A stretch of 64,000 nt of DNA from Rikenellaceae bacterium (GCA_003542575.1 DPKJ01000003.1:212795-276794); one strand, 5' to 3'. Shown: positions 45,836 to 55,402, counted from the stretch's first letter. Notes: generated by a model not told the origin, from the sequence alone. Made by a program: numbers and translations.

Positions 45836-46222
45836 ATGAAAAAATTGATTTTTAGTCTGATAGCAGTAACAATTGTACTGAGCAGTTGCGGCCCGGCATT
45901 TATTGCAAGCGGTCCAAGGAACGAAAGAGGCTACGATCGCAGGGGTTATGATGAGAGAGGTTATGACAACAGAAACCCAAGATCTGCAGATGCATATATT
46001 CTCCTGACCCAAAACAACCCCCGCCTTAGAAACGTAACCGTTTTGGTTGACAACAGAATAAGAGTTAATCTAAATTACGACAACAGAGGCAGAACAGCCA
46101 AAGCAAAACAGATAAGGGTTAAACCGGGAAGGCATAACATTAAGGTATATTCAAACGGCAGATTCCTATATGAAAGATGGGTTGTGGCAACACCAAACCG
46201 AACTATCAGGTTCTCTGTTTAA
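45836..46222 (+). CDS. Small lipoprotein with RGYD repeats and a C-terminal PEGA-like beta domain
   Basis: 128 residues with lipobox LSSC (Cys at about residue 18). Residues about 31-46 hold three tandem five-residue units (RGYDR, RGYDE, RGYDN) encoded by three 15-bp repeats at 45926-45973. The rest is a compact beta domain: VTVLVDNRIRVNL, KQIRVKPGRHNIKVY, FLYERWVVATPNRTIRF, reminiscent of PEGA domains that bind or lie on cell-envelope material. No known function. The upstream -24/-12-like promoter suggests stress-type control. Its stop overlaps the convergent DUF4105 gene by 4 bp. Confidence 0.8.
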   Translation: MKKLIFSLIAVTIVLSSCGPAFIASGPRNERGYDRRGYDERGYDNRNPRSADAYILLTQNNPRLRNVTVLVDNRIRVNLNYDNRGRTAKAKQIRVKPGRHNIKVYSNGRFLYERWVVATPNRTIRFSV

Positions 46223-47367
46223 TATCGGCCTGTGGCCCTGATAAATGACGAGAGGCCAAGTGTCATCACTATAAATATAAACCCGGGTTCAGCGTACTGA
46301 ATTCCGGAAATCCAGACAATAATTATTAATGAGAGAAACAGTAAAGATGCATAGGAAAGCACCTTTTCTGTTTTTCTCCATTTTATTAGTGACGCGATAA
46401 CAATAAACAGGTAAATTGGGCTGCACCATAAAAGATTAAAGTTAGAATAAAGCTCTCTGTGGTCGGTAATCATAATGAGTACACTAATAAAAATTCCAAG
46501 CAGACCAATAATTGATAAAAACCCAATCTCCACAGCTTTATATCTTTTTTTAATAAGAGAATATCCTACAACTGCAGCTATTAATCCAAGAACAAAAATT
46601 GGAGAGAACAGTACATCCTTAATCTTTGAGATAAAGGTTTTACTTTTGATTGTATTATCGCTCTTTTCAAGCAATACTCTATAGTCCGACACCAAAGGAA
46701 TCTCACCGTTTACCGCAACTGTTAGCTCATTGAAGAGGTAGTCGGGTAAGAACATACTTTGAAACACATCTATCTCTCTGTCAAGAGTCGATCCAAGCAA
46801 AATGTTAATACCAAATTTCGGCCAACCGCCAACGTATTCGTTTATAAGATCCCTGTTTGTCTTACCTGCACTTTTAGCAAGCGAATACTCATCTTTACCG
46901 GTAATATCAAAAATAATATCTCTAAGCTCCGAAGTACAATTTTTATAAAGAAAACTATACAGATAGTACCTATTTTCTGGCATGTACAGATATTCCAGTT
47001 TTGCAAGAATTTTTACTGTCTGAGCAGAGTCAAGAGAAAGGACCTGCTCTACTACCCCTCTTCCTTCCCATTGATATTGGTATAAAAAATCGTCCATGTA
47101 CTGGATACCCAGCATATATTCAAGCTTGCCCCTCATAAATCTAGTGTAAAAATTGGGAGTATTAAAGTCAAACAGCCCAAAATTAAATACCAGATCACTC
47201 CCGGTTGCCGGGTTGTAAACCCTAAGTGCACTGTGTCCGAAAGTTGAATAGAGTTCAGCCCCCGGAGTGCAGGTTAAAAGGGAAATACGAGGTGTTTCTG
47301 CTGCTGTTATTTTTCCGGATAACAGAAGTAAGATAACAGTTACTATTAAGAGGCGGTGCTTCATCAT
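46219..47367 (-). CDS. DUF4105 (Lnb N-terminal periplasmic domain-like) membrane protein
   Basis: 382 residues; ATG at 47367 or one codon later. A signal peptide to about residue 23 (KITAAE) precedes a periplasmic domain (about 25-240) with the DUF4105 signatures LLTCTPGAELYSTFGHSALRV and YSFLYKNCTSELRDI, which carry the conserved His and Cys expected of a papain-like fold. Four to five membrane segments fill the C-terminal 140 residues. DUF4105 resembles the N-terminal domain of the lipoprotein N-acyltransferase Lnb, so a role in envelope lipid or lipoprotein chemistry is possible. Its stop overlaps that of the small lipoprotein gene. Confidence 0.82.
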   Translation of the reverse strand: MMKHRLLIVTVILLLLSGKITAAETPRISLLTCTPGAELYSTFGHSALRVYNPATGSDLVFNFGLFDFNTPNFYTRFMRGKLEYMLGIQYMDDFLYQYQWEGRGVVEQVLSLDSAQTVKILAKLEYLYMPENRYYLYSFLYKNCTSELRDIIFDITGKDEYSLAKSAGKTNRDLINEYVGGWPKFGINILLGSTLDREIDVFQSMFLPDYLFNELTVAVNGEIPLVSDYRVLLEKSDNTIKSKTFISKIKDVLFSPIFVLGLIAAVVGYSLIKKRYKAVEIGFLSIIGLLGIFISVLIMITDHRELYSNFNLLWCSPIYLFIVIASLIKWRKTEKVLSYASLLFLSLIIIVWISGIQYAEPGFIFIVMTLGLSSFIRATGRY

Positions 47368-47393
47368 CGAAATCTGATAAATTTAATTAGTTA

Positions 47394-48977
47394 CTAATGT
47401 TTTTTAAACTGTGGTGCTTTTCTGTGCCTGGTTCCCTGTTCGTATGAGTAGGCAATTTCCAAAAGTACAGGTTCGCTCCATGCACGACCAAAAATTGAAA
47501 TACCCACCGGAAGTCCGTCAATAAAACCCATCGGCAGAGTAATGTTTGGGTATCCTGATACTGCAGCATATGACGAACTGCTGATTCTGCCATTATCTCC
47601 GTTAATCAGATCGGTTTTCCATGCAGGAGAACCCGTAGGAGAGATAATTGCATCCAATTTATTTTGGTCCATTATCTTATCTATTCCCTCTTCACGTGTA
47701 AGTTTAAACATTCTTTCAAGGTACTCCTTATATTCCTTACTGTCCAATGAACCCTTCTCATTTGCCATTATTAAAAGCTCTTGATCAAAATACCTCAGTT
47801 CAACAGGATCTTTCTCATTAAACTCAATAAGCTCTGTAACACTCTTCACAGGAGCATCATCACCAAGAGAGTTGAAATATTTGTTAAGCCCATCCTTAAA
47901 TTCGTAAAGCATCACCTGAAACGATGCAGCACTTGCTGCTCCGGGATATGGAAATTCCAGCTCAATAACCTCAGCACCCGCGCCTCTCATATACTCTGCA
48001 GCAGCATTAATCAGAGAATCAACACGATGATGAGCTCTTCCCAAAGACTTGATTTTACCGATTCTCTTTCCTTTAATACCATCCAAATTTAGAAATTGGG
48101 TATAATCTGCATAAAATTTTGCATTAGGGTCAAGTGTTTTCTCATCCTTACTATCAGGCCCTGCCATTGCTCCCAGCGAAATAGCTACATCTTCTACTGT
48201 TCTGCCCATTGGTCCCGGAGTATCCTGAGTGTATGAAATCGGAATAATTCCTGTTCTGCTCAGCAAACCTACTGTCGGTTTAAAACCAACAACTCCATTG
48301 TTGTTGGAGGGACATACTATGCTTCCGTTTGTCTCTGTACCAATTGCAATGGCGCAAAGATTAGCTGAAACAGAGACTCCGGAGCCCGAACTTGAACCAC
48401 ACGGATTTCTGTCAAGAAAATAGGGATTCTTTGTCTGCCCTCCTACCCCGCTCCATCCGCTTGAAGAGAAGTTTGACCTGAAATTTGCCCACTCACTAAG
48501 GTTTGCCTTTGCAATTATTACAGCACCTGCTTCTCTTAACATCTCTACAATTCTACTATCTGCGGGTGCTATTGAGTTTTTTAAAATTACAGCACCGGCA
48601 GTGGTTGGCATACCATCGTGTGTATCAATATTGTCTTTAATAATAACCGGAATACCATGCATCGGGCCCCTAACCTTACCCTCAGACAACTCTTTGTCAA
48701 GGGCTTTGGCAATTTTCAAAGCATCCGGATTTACTGTAATTATTGAATTAAGTGTTGGCCCGTTTTTATCAATCGTCTCGATTCTTGAAAGATAATCCTC
48801 TACAATTTGTGTAACGGTGTATTTTCCGCTTAGGTATCCTTCATGAAGCTGAGAAATTGTAATCTCCTCAAGATAAGATGCAGGATATGCAGATTTAACC
48901 TCTACGGTACATGCAGCGATAGCAGATAAAAAAGTAAGGAGTACTGCTATCCGGGTAACCTGTTTAAAAGTCTTCAT
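47394..48977 (-). CDS. Amidase signature family lipoprotein
   Basis: 527 residues with a lipoprotein signal (AIAAC, Cys23). The Ser-cisSer-Lys triad of the amidase signature is intact: Lys114 in PVIIKDNIDT, the cis-Ser in GSSSGSG (about 196-198) and nucleophile Ser219 in GTETNGSIVCP. It hydrolyses amide bonds of an unknown small substrate; it resembles exported amidases rather than the GatA subunit, since it is lipidated and no gatB/gatC is near. It is flanked by short gaps on the minus strand. Confidence 0.88.
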   Translation of the reverse strand: MKTFKQVTRIAVLLTFLSAIAACTVEVKSAYPASYLEEITISQLHEGYLSGKYTVTQIVEDYLSRIETIDKNGPTLNSIITVNPDALKIAKALDKELSEGKVRGPMHGIPVIIKDNIDTHDGMPTTAGAVILKNSIAPADSRIVEMLREAGAVIIAKANLSEWANFRSNFSSSGWSGVGGQTKNPYFLDRNPCGSSSGSGVSVSANLCAIAIGTETNGSIVCPSNNNGVVGFKPTVGLLSRTGIIPISYTQDTPGPMGRTVEDVAISLGAMAGPDSKDEKTLDPNAKFYADYTQFLNLDGIKGKRIGKIKSLGRAHHRVDSLINAAAEYMRGAGAEVIELEFPYPGAASAASFQVMLYEFKDGLNKYFNSLGDDAPVKSVTELIEFNEKDPVELRYFDQELLIMANEKGSLDSKEYKEYLERMFKLTREEGIDKIMDQNKLDAIISPTGSPAWKTDLINGDNGRISSSSYAAVSGYPNITLPMGFIDGLPVGISIFGRAWSEPVLLEIAYSYEQGTRHRKAPQFKKH

Positions 48978-48996
48978 CGTTTATTAATTTAAAATA

Positions 48997-49560
48997 TTAC
49001 TTACCAATGCGCCATCTGCTCAGAAGCGTTTGATTTTTTGGGAATATCCCTCTCTGTTTTGTTCTTACATCTTCAACCACGAAAAATACGTTAGGGTCAA
49101 ATTCTGTAAAAATTCTCTCTACTTTACTCATCTGATTTCTGTCAACAACAGTCTCAATAACATCAATTTCTCCAAGAGAGCCTGTCCCGTGAATAAGTGT
49201 CGCGCCAAAATTCTGCCGGTTAAGAAGAGAAACCAACTCTTTGCCATTACCTTTTGTATATACTCTACAAAGTAATATCCCAAAAGCAATTTTCTGCTCA
49301 ATTAAAATACCGATAAAATTTCCTGAAGCATAACCTGCTGCGTATGAAAGATATGCACCAATGTCATTTGCTCTTGAAAAAATTTCTGAAATAACAACAA
49401 TCCATATAAGGACCTCAAAAAAACCAATGATAGGAGCAATATATTTTTCTCCTTTAGATACAAAGATGATTCTTAATGTGCCAAGTGATACGTCAACTAT
49501 TCTTCCAAAGAAGATTACAAAAGGAAGAATATAGGGATACTGATCCAGAAAGTCAAACAT
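48997..49560 (-). CDS. UPF0316/DUF5698 membrane protein with DUF2179 domain
   Basis: 187 residues. Three membrane helices (residues about 12-90) precede a cytoplasmic DUF2179 domain (about 100-175; YTKGNGKELVSLLNRQNFGATL and EIDVIETVVDRNQM). The GRIVDVSLGTLRIIFVSKGEK segment is characteristic of the UPF0316 family. Molecular role unknown. Confidence 0.85.
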   Translation of the reverse strand: MFDFLDQYPYILPFVIFFGRIVDVSLGTLRIIFVSKGEKYIAPIIGFFEVLIWIVVISEIFSRANDIGAYLSYAAGYASGNFIGILIEQKIAFGILLCRVYTKGNGKELVSLLNRQNFGATLIHGTGSLGEIDVIETVVDRNQMSKVERIFTEFDPNVFFVVEDVRTKQRGIFPKNQTLLSRWRIGK

Positions 49561-49587
49561 AGGTTTATTTATTTAAATGCTTTATTA

Positions 49588-51099
49588 TTAATACCCGATT
49601 CTTTTAAAAGCAGCTCCCAGAGATGCGGCAATATCACCGGCAATCATTGAATTTTCACCATTAGCCTCAAGAGCAATGTCGCCCGCAAGCCCGTGAATAA
49701 ATACCCCGGCAATTGCAGCAACTTTCGAAGAGTATCCCTGTGACAAGAGAGCGAGAATAATGCCTGTTAGAACATCACCACTTCCAGCGGTTGCCATTCC
49801 GGGATTTCCTGTTGAGTTAAAAAAGATATTGCCATCCGGAGTCGCAACCGATGTATGAGCCCCTTTAAGAACAACCACAATGTTATGTTTCTGCGAAAAT
49901 TCTGACTGTTTCATTACCGCATCATAGGAGTTTTCTGTTTCACCTGCAATTCGTGCAAATTCGCCCGGATGAGGAGTTATAACTGAACCTTCCGGAATAA
50001 GATCAATAAGATCTCTTTCTGAAGCAATAATGTTTAAAGCATCTGCATCAATGACCATTGGCTTTTTATTGGCCTTCAGCAATTTTCTGAGACCATCAGA
50101 TGATTCAGGTGATTTGCCAATCCCCGGACCAACTGCTATGGCACTGTAAGCTTCAATATTTTCAATTCCGGTAAAAACAGACTCAGACCAGTCGACCGAA
50201 CAGATTGCCTCAGGAACTGAAATCTGTAATATCTGGTACAATAATTTTGGTATATGTACTGTTAATACTCCTGCACCTGCTCTCATTGCCCCTTTGGCTG
50301 CAAGAACAGCTGCTCCTCCCATTCCGTAAGAACCTGCTATCAGCAGTGAATAACCAAAATTTCCTTTATGTGCAAATTTATCCCTTGGCTTTAGCTCTTT
50401 TACTATAAGTTCTTCTGTGAGCATAAAATACATGGTATCTGTCTTCTCTATTATCTCACTATGGAGACCAATAGGAAGCACATTCCACTTGCCGATATAT
50501 GGGGATGCCTCTTTAAAAAACATGCAGAGTTTTGGGAATTCAAAGGTCAGGGTGTTATTTGCCCATATAATTGAATTGTTTTCAGGGTTGACATTCTCCT
50601 CAGAGAGCAGACCCGAAGGTAAATCAATTGAAATAACTCTTGCACCTGAATTGTTTATTTTTTCAATTATTTGACAAAAGATCCCCTCCGCACAGCGATT
50701 GAGTCCGATTCCGAAAATGCCCTCCACAACAACTGCATCTGATGAGATTTCAGGAATATCTCTCTCATTTTCAATATCCGTTACATGTACACTGCCAAAG
50801 AGATATGCCTCTCCCAACAGCTCTCTTCTTAATTCAGATTTTAAAGTTCTGTTTTTAATAAGGAACAGTTTGCAGTTAAAATCCCGTGCAGCGAGTATTG
50901 ATGTAAGTGCAATTGCATCATTCCCGTTATTCCCGGGACCTGCAAATACAAATATCTGTTGCTTTTTATTGACCTCTGTTTTAAGCCAGTCATAAAGCTT
51001 TCTGGCGGCTCTTTTAATAAGGTCTGTTTCGCTAACAGGCTCATTGATAATTGTAAAACTATCAATTAGTGCTATCTGGGATGATGTAAATATTTTCAT
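49588..51099 (-). CDS. nnr: Bifunctional NAD(P)H-hydrate epimerase / ADP-dependent dehydratase
   Basis: 503 residues. The N-terminal YjeF_N half (about 1-210) has FAGPGNNGNDAIALTS and the VVEGIFGIGLNR block; it epimerises damaged NAD(P)HX. The C-terminal ribokinase-like half (about 230-500) has KGNFGYSLLIAGSYGMGGA and the phosphate-binding TAGSGDVLTG, and dehydrates S-NAD(P)HX using ADP. Together they repair hydrated nicotinamide cofactors. It starts 1 bp after the stop of the gene at 51101, so the two are translated together. Confidence 0.95.
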   Translation of the reverse strand: MKIFTSSQIALIDSFTIINEPVSETDLIKRAARKLYDWLKTEVNKKQQIFVFAGPGNNGNDAIALTSILAARDFNCKLFLIKNRTLKSELRRELLGEAYLFGSVHVTDIENERDIPEISSDAVVVEGIFGIGLNRCAEGIFCQIIEKINNSGARVISIDLPSGLLSEENVNPENNSIIWANNTLTFEFPKLCMFFKEASPYIGKWNVLPIGLHSEIIEKTDTMYFMLTEELIVKELKPRDKFAHKGNFGYSLLIAGSYGMGGAAVLAAKGAMRAGAGVLTVHIPKLLYQILQISVPEAICSVDWSESVFTGIENIEAYSAIAVGPGIGKSPESSDGLRKLLKANKKPMVIDADALNIIASERDLIDLIPEGSVITPHPGEFARIAGETENSYDAVMKQSEFSQKHNIVVVLKGAHTSVATPDGNIFFNSTGNPGMATAGSGDVLTGIILALLSQGYSSKVAAIAGVFIHGLAGDIALEANGENSMIAGDIAASLGAAFKRIGY

Positions 51100-51100
51100 A

Positions 51101-51703
51101 TTATTGTTTAGAGAGCCAATCGTTGTACTCCGTTACGATCCCCTCGATATCTGAATATTTGAGCTCTCTGCTGACAATTCTTTCAACCAACTGAGGATAG
51201 AGAAAGAAATAGGCACTCATGTCTCTCCTGAAATTAATCATAGTAGGAATCTTAAGGACTCCATCCTTTTCAAGAATATACCTCTCTTTCTCCGTAGTAA
51301 AAGAGTCAGACATAAACTCCTTTTCATCATAAAACATTTTATAAAGGGTCACATTCCCTCCTACCATCTCAAGAACAAAAAAGTTTTTCCTTTTGCCTAA
51401 AAAAAGGTTTGAACCCTCTTTACCTTTAAGTGATACCATCTTAAAAATCCTGCCTTTACTCTCAAACTCAAACCATTCAACATTTCCGGGTCTAAGTCTG
51501 CCCTTCGTTCCATTTTCATCAATGTACTTCACGCCCCGCTGAATTAACTTGAAGTTAGGAGTCTTACTAAACAGATTATATGGAATCTTTAGCTCTGCAT
51601 GAATTTTTTGATTCTGAGCAGCGAATAAGCCACGCTCCCTTTTAGCCTCAAGTGTAATTGCAGAGATTAGAATTAGTAAGAGAACAAGCAGATTCTTCTT
51701 CAT
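51101..51703 (-). CDS. Exported protein of unknown function
   Basis: 200 residues with a signal peptide ending TLEAK (about residue 21). Beta-rich segments (EWFEFESKGRIFKMVSLKG, NFFVLEMVGGNVTLYKMFY) suggest a small barrel or sandwich, followed by a helical C-terminus (YPQLVERIVSRELK). I recognise no family with certainty. It is directly upstream of nnr with a 1-bp gap and 33 bp downstream of the histidine kinase gene. Confidence 0.8.
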   Translation of the reverse strand: MKKNLLVLLLILISAITLEAKRERGLFAAQNQKIHAELKIPYNLFSKTPNFKLIQRGVKYIDENGTKGRLRPGNVEWFEFESKGRIFKMVSLKGKEGSNLFLGKRKNFFVLEMVGGNVTLYKMFYDEKEFMSDSFTTEKERYILEKDGVLKIPTMINFRRDMSAYFFLYPQLVERIVSRELKYSDIEGIVTEYNDWLSKQ

Positions 51704-51736
51704 AAAGTTTAAATTTTACAGTCGTGAACTGTAAAA

Positions 51737-52678
51737 TTAATCAAAATTCTCCTTTGCAGGTATTCTGAAAGTGAATTTTGAGCCTAAACCCTCTTTAGAT
51801 TCTACGGTAATATTTCCCCCAAGCATCTCGATGTATGCTTTTGAAATAGAAAGTCCAAGACCAATGCCTTCGTATTCTCTGGATAACCTTACATCAGCCT
51901 GAACAAATCGCTCAAAAATATTTTCTATTCTCTCTTCAGGAATTCCGATACCATCATCTTTCACAGAGAACCTGTAATATCCATTTTCCAGCGAAACGCC
52001 AATTTCGATGGTACCGTCTGCACTGTATTTGATTGCATTCTTTAACAAATGGGTCAATACAGAGACAAGCTTCTCTTTATCTGTATAAACATTGGATTTG
52101 TCTTGCGGAGCTCTCTCTGAAATCGTGAACAACAAACCCTTTTCATTTGCAACAGTTAAATAAACAGCGTGTAAGTGTTCAACGAGTTCATTAACATCTG
52201 TAAGAGTATAGTAAGTTGTTATCTGGCCGGTGTCAAGTTTAGAGATAGCTACAATATCATTTATAAGTAAAAGCATTCTCTCCCCGCTCTTTTCGATAAT
52301 ATCAAGATACTCTTTCTGCTGCTCTCCGGTTAGCTCCGGATTTTTAAGAAGTTCAGAAAAGCCGAGAATTGCATTCATTGGTGTCCTGACCTCGTGACTC
52401 ACATTTGCAAGAAAGGCTGTTTTCAGCCGATCACTCTCCTTTGCCTTAGCCTCTGCCTCTCTTAACCTTTTAAGGTGCCTCTTTAAAAACAAAAAGAAAA
52501 GAATGCCTGTAATTACAACATAAAACCAACCTTTGTATGTTTGTACCTTTGACAAAACCACTTTGTCATCAGTAAAACCCTCTACAATATTATCAGAGAA
52601 AAGAATCCACAGACATCCCAGTATTAAATAGGCAGCAGTGATCCCGTGCTCAAACCTGAATTTTAATATTTTACCCAT
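51737..52678 (-). CDS. Membrane histidine kinase (orphan)
   Basis: 313 residues. Two membrane helices (about 12-30 and 50-66) flank a short periplasmic loop of some 20 residues, too small for a classical sensor domain. Then come HisKA (His95 in ANVSHEVRTPMNAILG) and HATPase_c (LLKNAIKYSADG, DDGIGIPEERI, GIGLGLSISKAYIEMLGG). No response regulator gene is adjacent. It may signal to a regulator elsewhere or feed the Hpt protein at 63188; no evidence decides. Confidence 0.9.
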   Translation of the reverse strand: MGKILKFRFEHGITAAYLILGCLWILFSDNIVEGFTDDKVVLSKVQTYKGWFYVVITGILFFLFLKRHLKRLREAEAKAKESDRLKTAFLANVSHEVRTPMNAILGFSELLKNPELTGEQQKEYLDIIEKSGERMLLLINDIVAISKLDTGQITTYYTLTDVNELVEHLHAVYLTVANEKGLLFTISERAPQDKSNVYTDKEKLVSVLTHLLKNAIKYSADGTIEIGVSLENGYYRFSVKDDGIGIPEERIENIFERFVQADVRLSREYEGIGLGLSISKAYIEMLGGNITVESKEGLGSKFTFRIPAKENFD

Positions 52679-52805
52679 ATGATTGTTTTTAAGTAATGGG
52701 TGCCATGCTCTTTGGGAACTTTATGCAATTTAATAAAAACAAAGCACATAATTCACATATATGTTCATAAACAATTGACCAGGATTATGGTTTATATAGT
52801 ATCTT

Positions 52806-53150
52806 ATGAAGCCTTCAGTAGTTATATACGACCAGGAATGTGCAATATGCTCATACACCGTTACTTTTCTTAGAAAAAGAGGGGGATTGTCAAATTTGGA
52901 ATACGTTGCCTATGGCACCATTCAAGGTAAAAGACTTTTAGAAATTCACTCACTTGATTTTTCCAAAGAACAATACATTGTGTTCATAAAAGAACAAAAG
53001 GTTTATGTAAAATCACGGGCTGTTCTCGAAATACTTAAGAATGCAGGAGGGATGTGGCGCATACTATATGTTTTAATGATTGTTCCTGCCCCACTCAGAG
53101 ATTTTGTTTATAATTTTATAGCGAAGAACCGATACAGATTAAAGAGATGA
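52806..53150 (+). CDS. DCC family (DUF393) thiol-disulfide oxidoreductase-like protein
   Basis: 114 residues with the YDQECAICS motif (a variant of YDGxCxxC) at residues 8-16, as in the DUF393/DCC family thought to be thioredoxin-like. It is short but full length for the family. The stop overlaps the pdxH start as ATGA, so the two genes are translationally coupled. Confidence 0.88.
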   Translation: MKPSVVIYDQECAICSYTVTFLRKRGGLSNLEYVAYGTIQGKRLLEIHSLDFSKEQYIVFIKEQKVYVKSRAVLEILKNAGGMWRILYVLMIVPAPLRDFVYNFIAKNRYRLKR

Positions 53151-53815
53151 ACAGAAAGGAGTTGCATAATATGAGAAAGGAGTATTCTCCCATCCCGCTG
53201 GAGTTAAAAGATTTATCTCCCGATCCATTCACCCAGTTCGGAATCTGGTTTTCTGAAACCGAAGAGCAAATAAATGCAAATCCCTCAGAGCTATCTGAGG
53301 CAAATGCAATGGTTTTAAGCACTGTATCAAAAGATGGAACTCCCTCATCCAGAATAGTTTTACTAAAAAGTTTCTCTCCCGATGGATTTGTCTTTTTCAC
53401 TAACTATAACAGTCGAAAAGGGGAAGAGATTACTGAAAACAAGATGGTCTCATTACTCTTTTTCTGGCACAACAGCATGAGACAGATTAGGATAGAGGGG
53501 CCGGCTGAAAAAATCTCAGATCTTGAGTCTGACATTTATTTTAACTCCAGACCTCGCGAAAGTCAAGCCTCATCGTCATTGTCTTTACAGAGTAAAACTC
53601 TTGATGACAAGCAAAAATTCGACTATGATGTAAACCGTCTTGCCGCATCAGAGACACCAATTAAGCGTCCCAAAAATTGGGGGGGATACATTATCAAGCC
53701 ACACTACTTTGAATTTTGGCAAGGAGGTGTGAGACGCTCTCATGACCGGATTATCTATTCAATTAACACAAACAGTAGCCAAAAGCAATGGAATATTAAG
53801 AGGTTATACCCATAA
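53147..53815 (+). CDS. pdxH: Pyridoxamine 5'-phosphate oxidase
   Basis: 222 residues. It oxidises pyridoxamine- or pyridoxine-5'-phosphate to pyridoxal phosphate with FMN. Family blocks are present: DPFTQFGIWF, AMVLSTVSKDGTPSSRIVLLKSF, GFVFFTNYNSRKG, a QIRIEG strand, SRPRESQ and WGGYIIKPHYFEFWQG. The C-terminus ends in RLYP (RLxP is usual). Start chosen at 53147 for coupling to the upstream gene; an ATG at 53171 is possible. Confidence 0.94.
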   Translation: MNRKELHNMRKEYSPIPLELKDLSPDPFTQFGIWFSETEEQINANPSELSEANAMVLSTVSKDGTPSSRIVLLKSFSPDGFVFFTNYNSRKGEEITENKMVSLLFFWHNSMRQIRIEGPAEKISDLESDIYFNSRPRESQASSSLSLQSKTLDDKQKFDYDVNRLAASETPIKRPKNWGGYIIKPHYFEFWQGGVRRSHDRIIYSINTNSSQKQWNIKRLYP

Positions 53816-53872
53816 ATAAATCCCATTAATCACAAACTGAAAATATTCGTACATTTAAATCAGAATTTGACA

Positions 53873-53880
53873 TAATTTTG
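53873..53880 (+). promoter_or_regulatory. Candidate -7 box for the kinase/regulator pair
   Basis: TAATTTTG fits TAnnTTTG exactly, 22 bp before the GTG start of the histidine kinase. TTCG at 53846 is a weak -33 candidate with a long spacer (23 bp). Confidence 0.4.
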
Positions 53881-53902
53881 AATCCAAATTCAAACTAAGA
53901 TT

Positions 53903-55402
53903 GTGTTTTTAAAACCCTTTTTCAATTTCCGGATATTTATCTGGGTCCTGCTTATTCTTGCAATAATGATGGGAGGAGTTTTTCTTGTTATTGCATACTC
54001 CTACAATCTTCAAAAAGAGACAGAGAGATATATAGAGTGGTCAAGAAGCAGCGTAAGCGAGGCCAAAGAGATGGAGAACGAACTAACGGCAATCAAAGGA
54101 CTAACATTCACTCTTCTGGTAAATAAATCTGGAATCTGGATTGACTCTCTAAATAACAGACAGACTAAATTTATTTACCACCTTGAAAGAGCAAGGGTTA
54201 GGGCAAATACACCGGAAGAGTCTCAACTGATCAGCCAGGTCTCTGCTCTCTTTTCAAATCACGAGCAAAATATTATAAAAGCTGTTTCATTTTTTAAAGC
54301 TGGAGAACTTAGTAAAGCAAATGCCCTTCTGGTACATTCTGCACAAGAGTTGCTTGTTACCATTCAGCAGAAGAGCAACGAATTTATCACAATTAATCAA
54401 AGTGTCCAGGCACTTCACGAAAGGGAGCTCTCAAGAACAAACGAAATAATCTTAAGAATTTTAATCTCCCTTGGAATTGGAGGGATTGTCACCGGGCTAC
54501 TCCTTAGCTGGCTGATATCCAGATTGCTTTTTGGCCCGCTTAACCAATTAATACTCACAATACGAAGTGTTTCGGGAGATGAAGTATTTGAACAACTTCA
54601 ACTTTACCACGGAGGAGAGCTTGATGAACTTGATAAAAGAATAAAGGTCCTGATTGAAAAAATTAACCGGGCTAATTCTGATCTATCCAAAAACAAAGAG
54701 CTGCTGCAATATTCAAACAAATATGCAACACTGGGCAAAATTGCTCCTACAATTGCTCATGAGATAAGAAATCCGCTTGCCGCTATTAAGATGCTGGTCT
54801 ATTCAATAAGAGAGGGAAAAGAGGTTTCGCCTTCAATAAAAGAGGATCTTGACATAATAACCAGTGAAATCGACAGAATGGAGAACTTCACAAAAGATTT
54901 TCTAAAATTCGCCAAACCTGCCGATCCTGTATTTACAAGAGTTAACCCAACTGATTCTCTTTCAGAGGTTATTCATCTTTTAAAACCCCGAATAGAGAAA
55001 AATAATATAACCCTGTTAAATAACACCCATAAAAACAAGTCGTTTGTAATGGCCGACTCCGGACATCTCAAGCAGGTATATATGAACATCATTTTAAATG
55101 CCGTTGAAGTTATGCCTGACGGCGGAACATTAACAATATCATATGAAAATGTTGTGTTAGATGAAGGTGAATACAAAAGAGAGTATATTCGCATCGATTT
55201 TGATGACTCTGGAAATGGGATTCCTGATGCCATTATGAAATCATTGTTTGAACCCTTTATAAGGGGAAGTGATATGGGAGTCGGCCTTGGGCTCTCGATT
55301 TCACAAGGGATTGCCAATTCTCATGGTGGTATTATTAATGCCGAAAACAAGTCAGAATCAAAAGGTGCCATTTTCCATTTTTATCTTCCGTTGATTAATT
55401 AA
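53903..55402 (+). CDS. Sensor histidine kinase with HAMP domain, partner of the sigma-54 regulator
   Basis: 499 residues from a GTG start; no in-frame ATG lies upstream of the first membrane helix. The order is: membrane helix (11-33), helical periplasmic sensor region (about 35-182), second membrane helix (about 184-208), HAMP-like linker, coiled region, HisKA with His286 (TIAHEIRNPLAAIKM), and HATPase_c (NIILNAVEVMPDGG, DDSGNGIPDAI, GVGLGLSISQG). The HEIRNPL box and HAMP layout resemble NtrB/ZraS-type kinases. It lies 10 bp before the regulator gene, forming a two-component pair. Confidence 0.93.
   Translation: MFLKPFFNFRIFIWVLLILAIMMGGVFLVIAYSYNLQKETERYIEWSRSSVSEAKEMENELTAIKGLTFTLLVNKSGIWIDSLNNRQTKFIYHLERARVRANTPEESQLISQVSALFSNHEQNIIKAVSFFKAGELSKANALLVHSAQELLVTIQQKSNEFITINQSVQALHERELSRTNEIILRILISLGIGGIVTGLLLSWLISRLLFGPLNQLILTIRSVSGDEVFEQLQLYHGGELDELDKRIKVLIEKINRANSDLSKNKELLQYSNKYATLGKIAPTIAHEIRNPLAAIKMLVYSIREGKEVSPSIKEDLDIITSEIDRMENFTKDFLKFAKPADPVFTRVNPTDSLSEVIHLLKPRIEKNNITLLNNTHKNKSFVMADSGHLKQVYMNIILNAVEVMPDGGTLTISYENVVLDEGEYKREYIRIDFDDSGNGIPDAIMKSLFEPFIRGSDMGVGLGLSISQGIANSHGGIINAENKSESKGAIFHFYLPLIN

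Noticed and set aside
45926..45973. Short tandem repeats as a CRISPR-like array
   Set aside because: The 15-bp units are directly adjacent, without spacers, and are in frame within a lipoprotein gene.
52700..52716. TGGCACCCATT on the minus strand before the orphan kinase as a sigma-54 promoter
   Set aside because: The -24 half fits but no GC or TTGC occurs at the -12 position.
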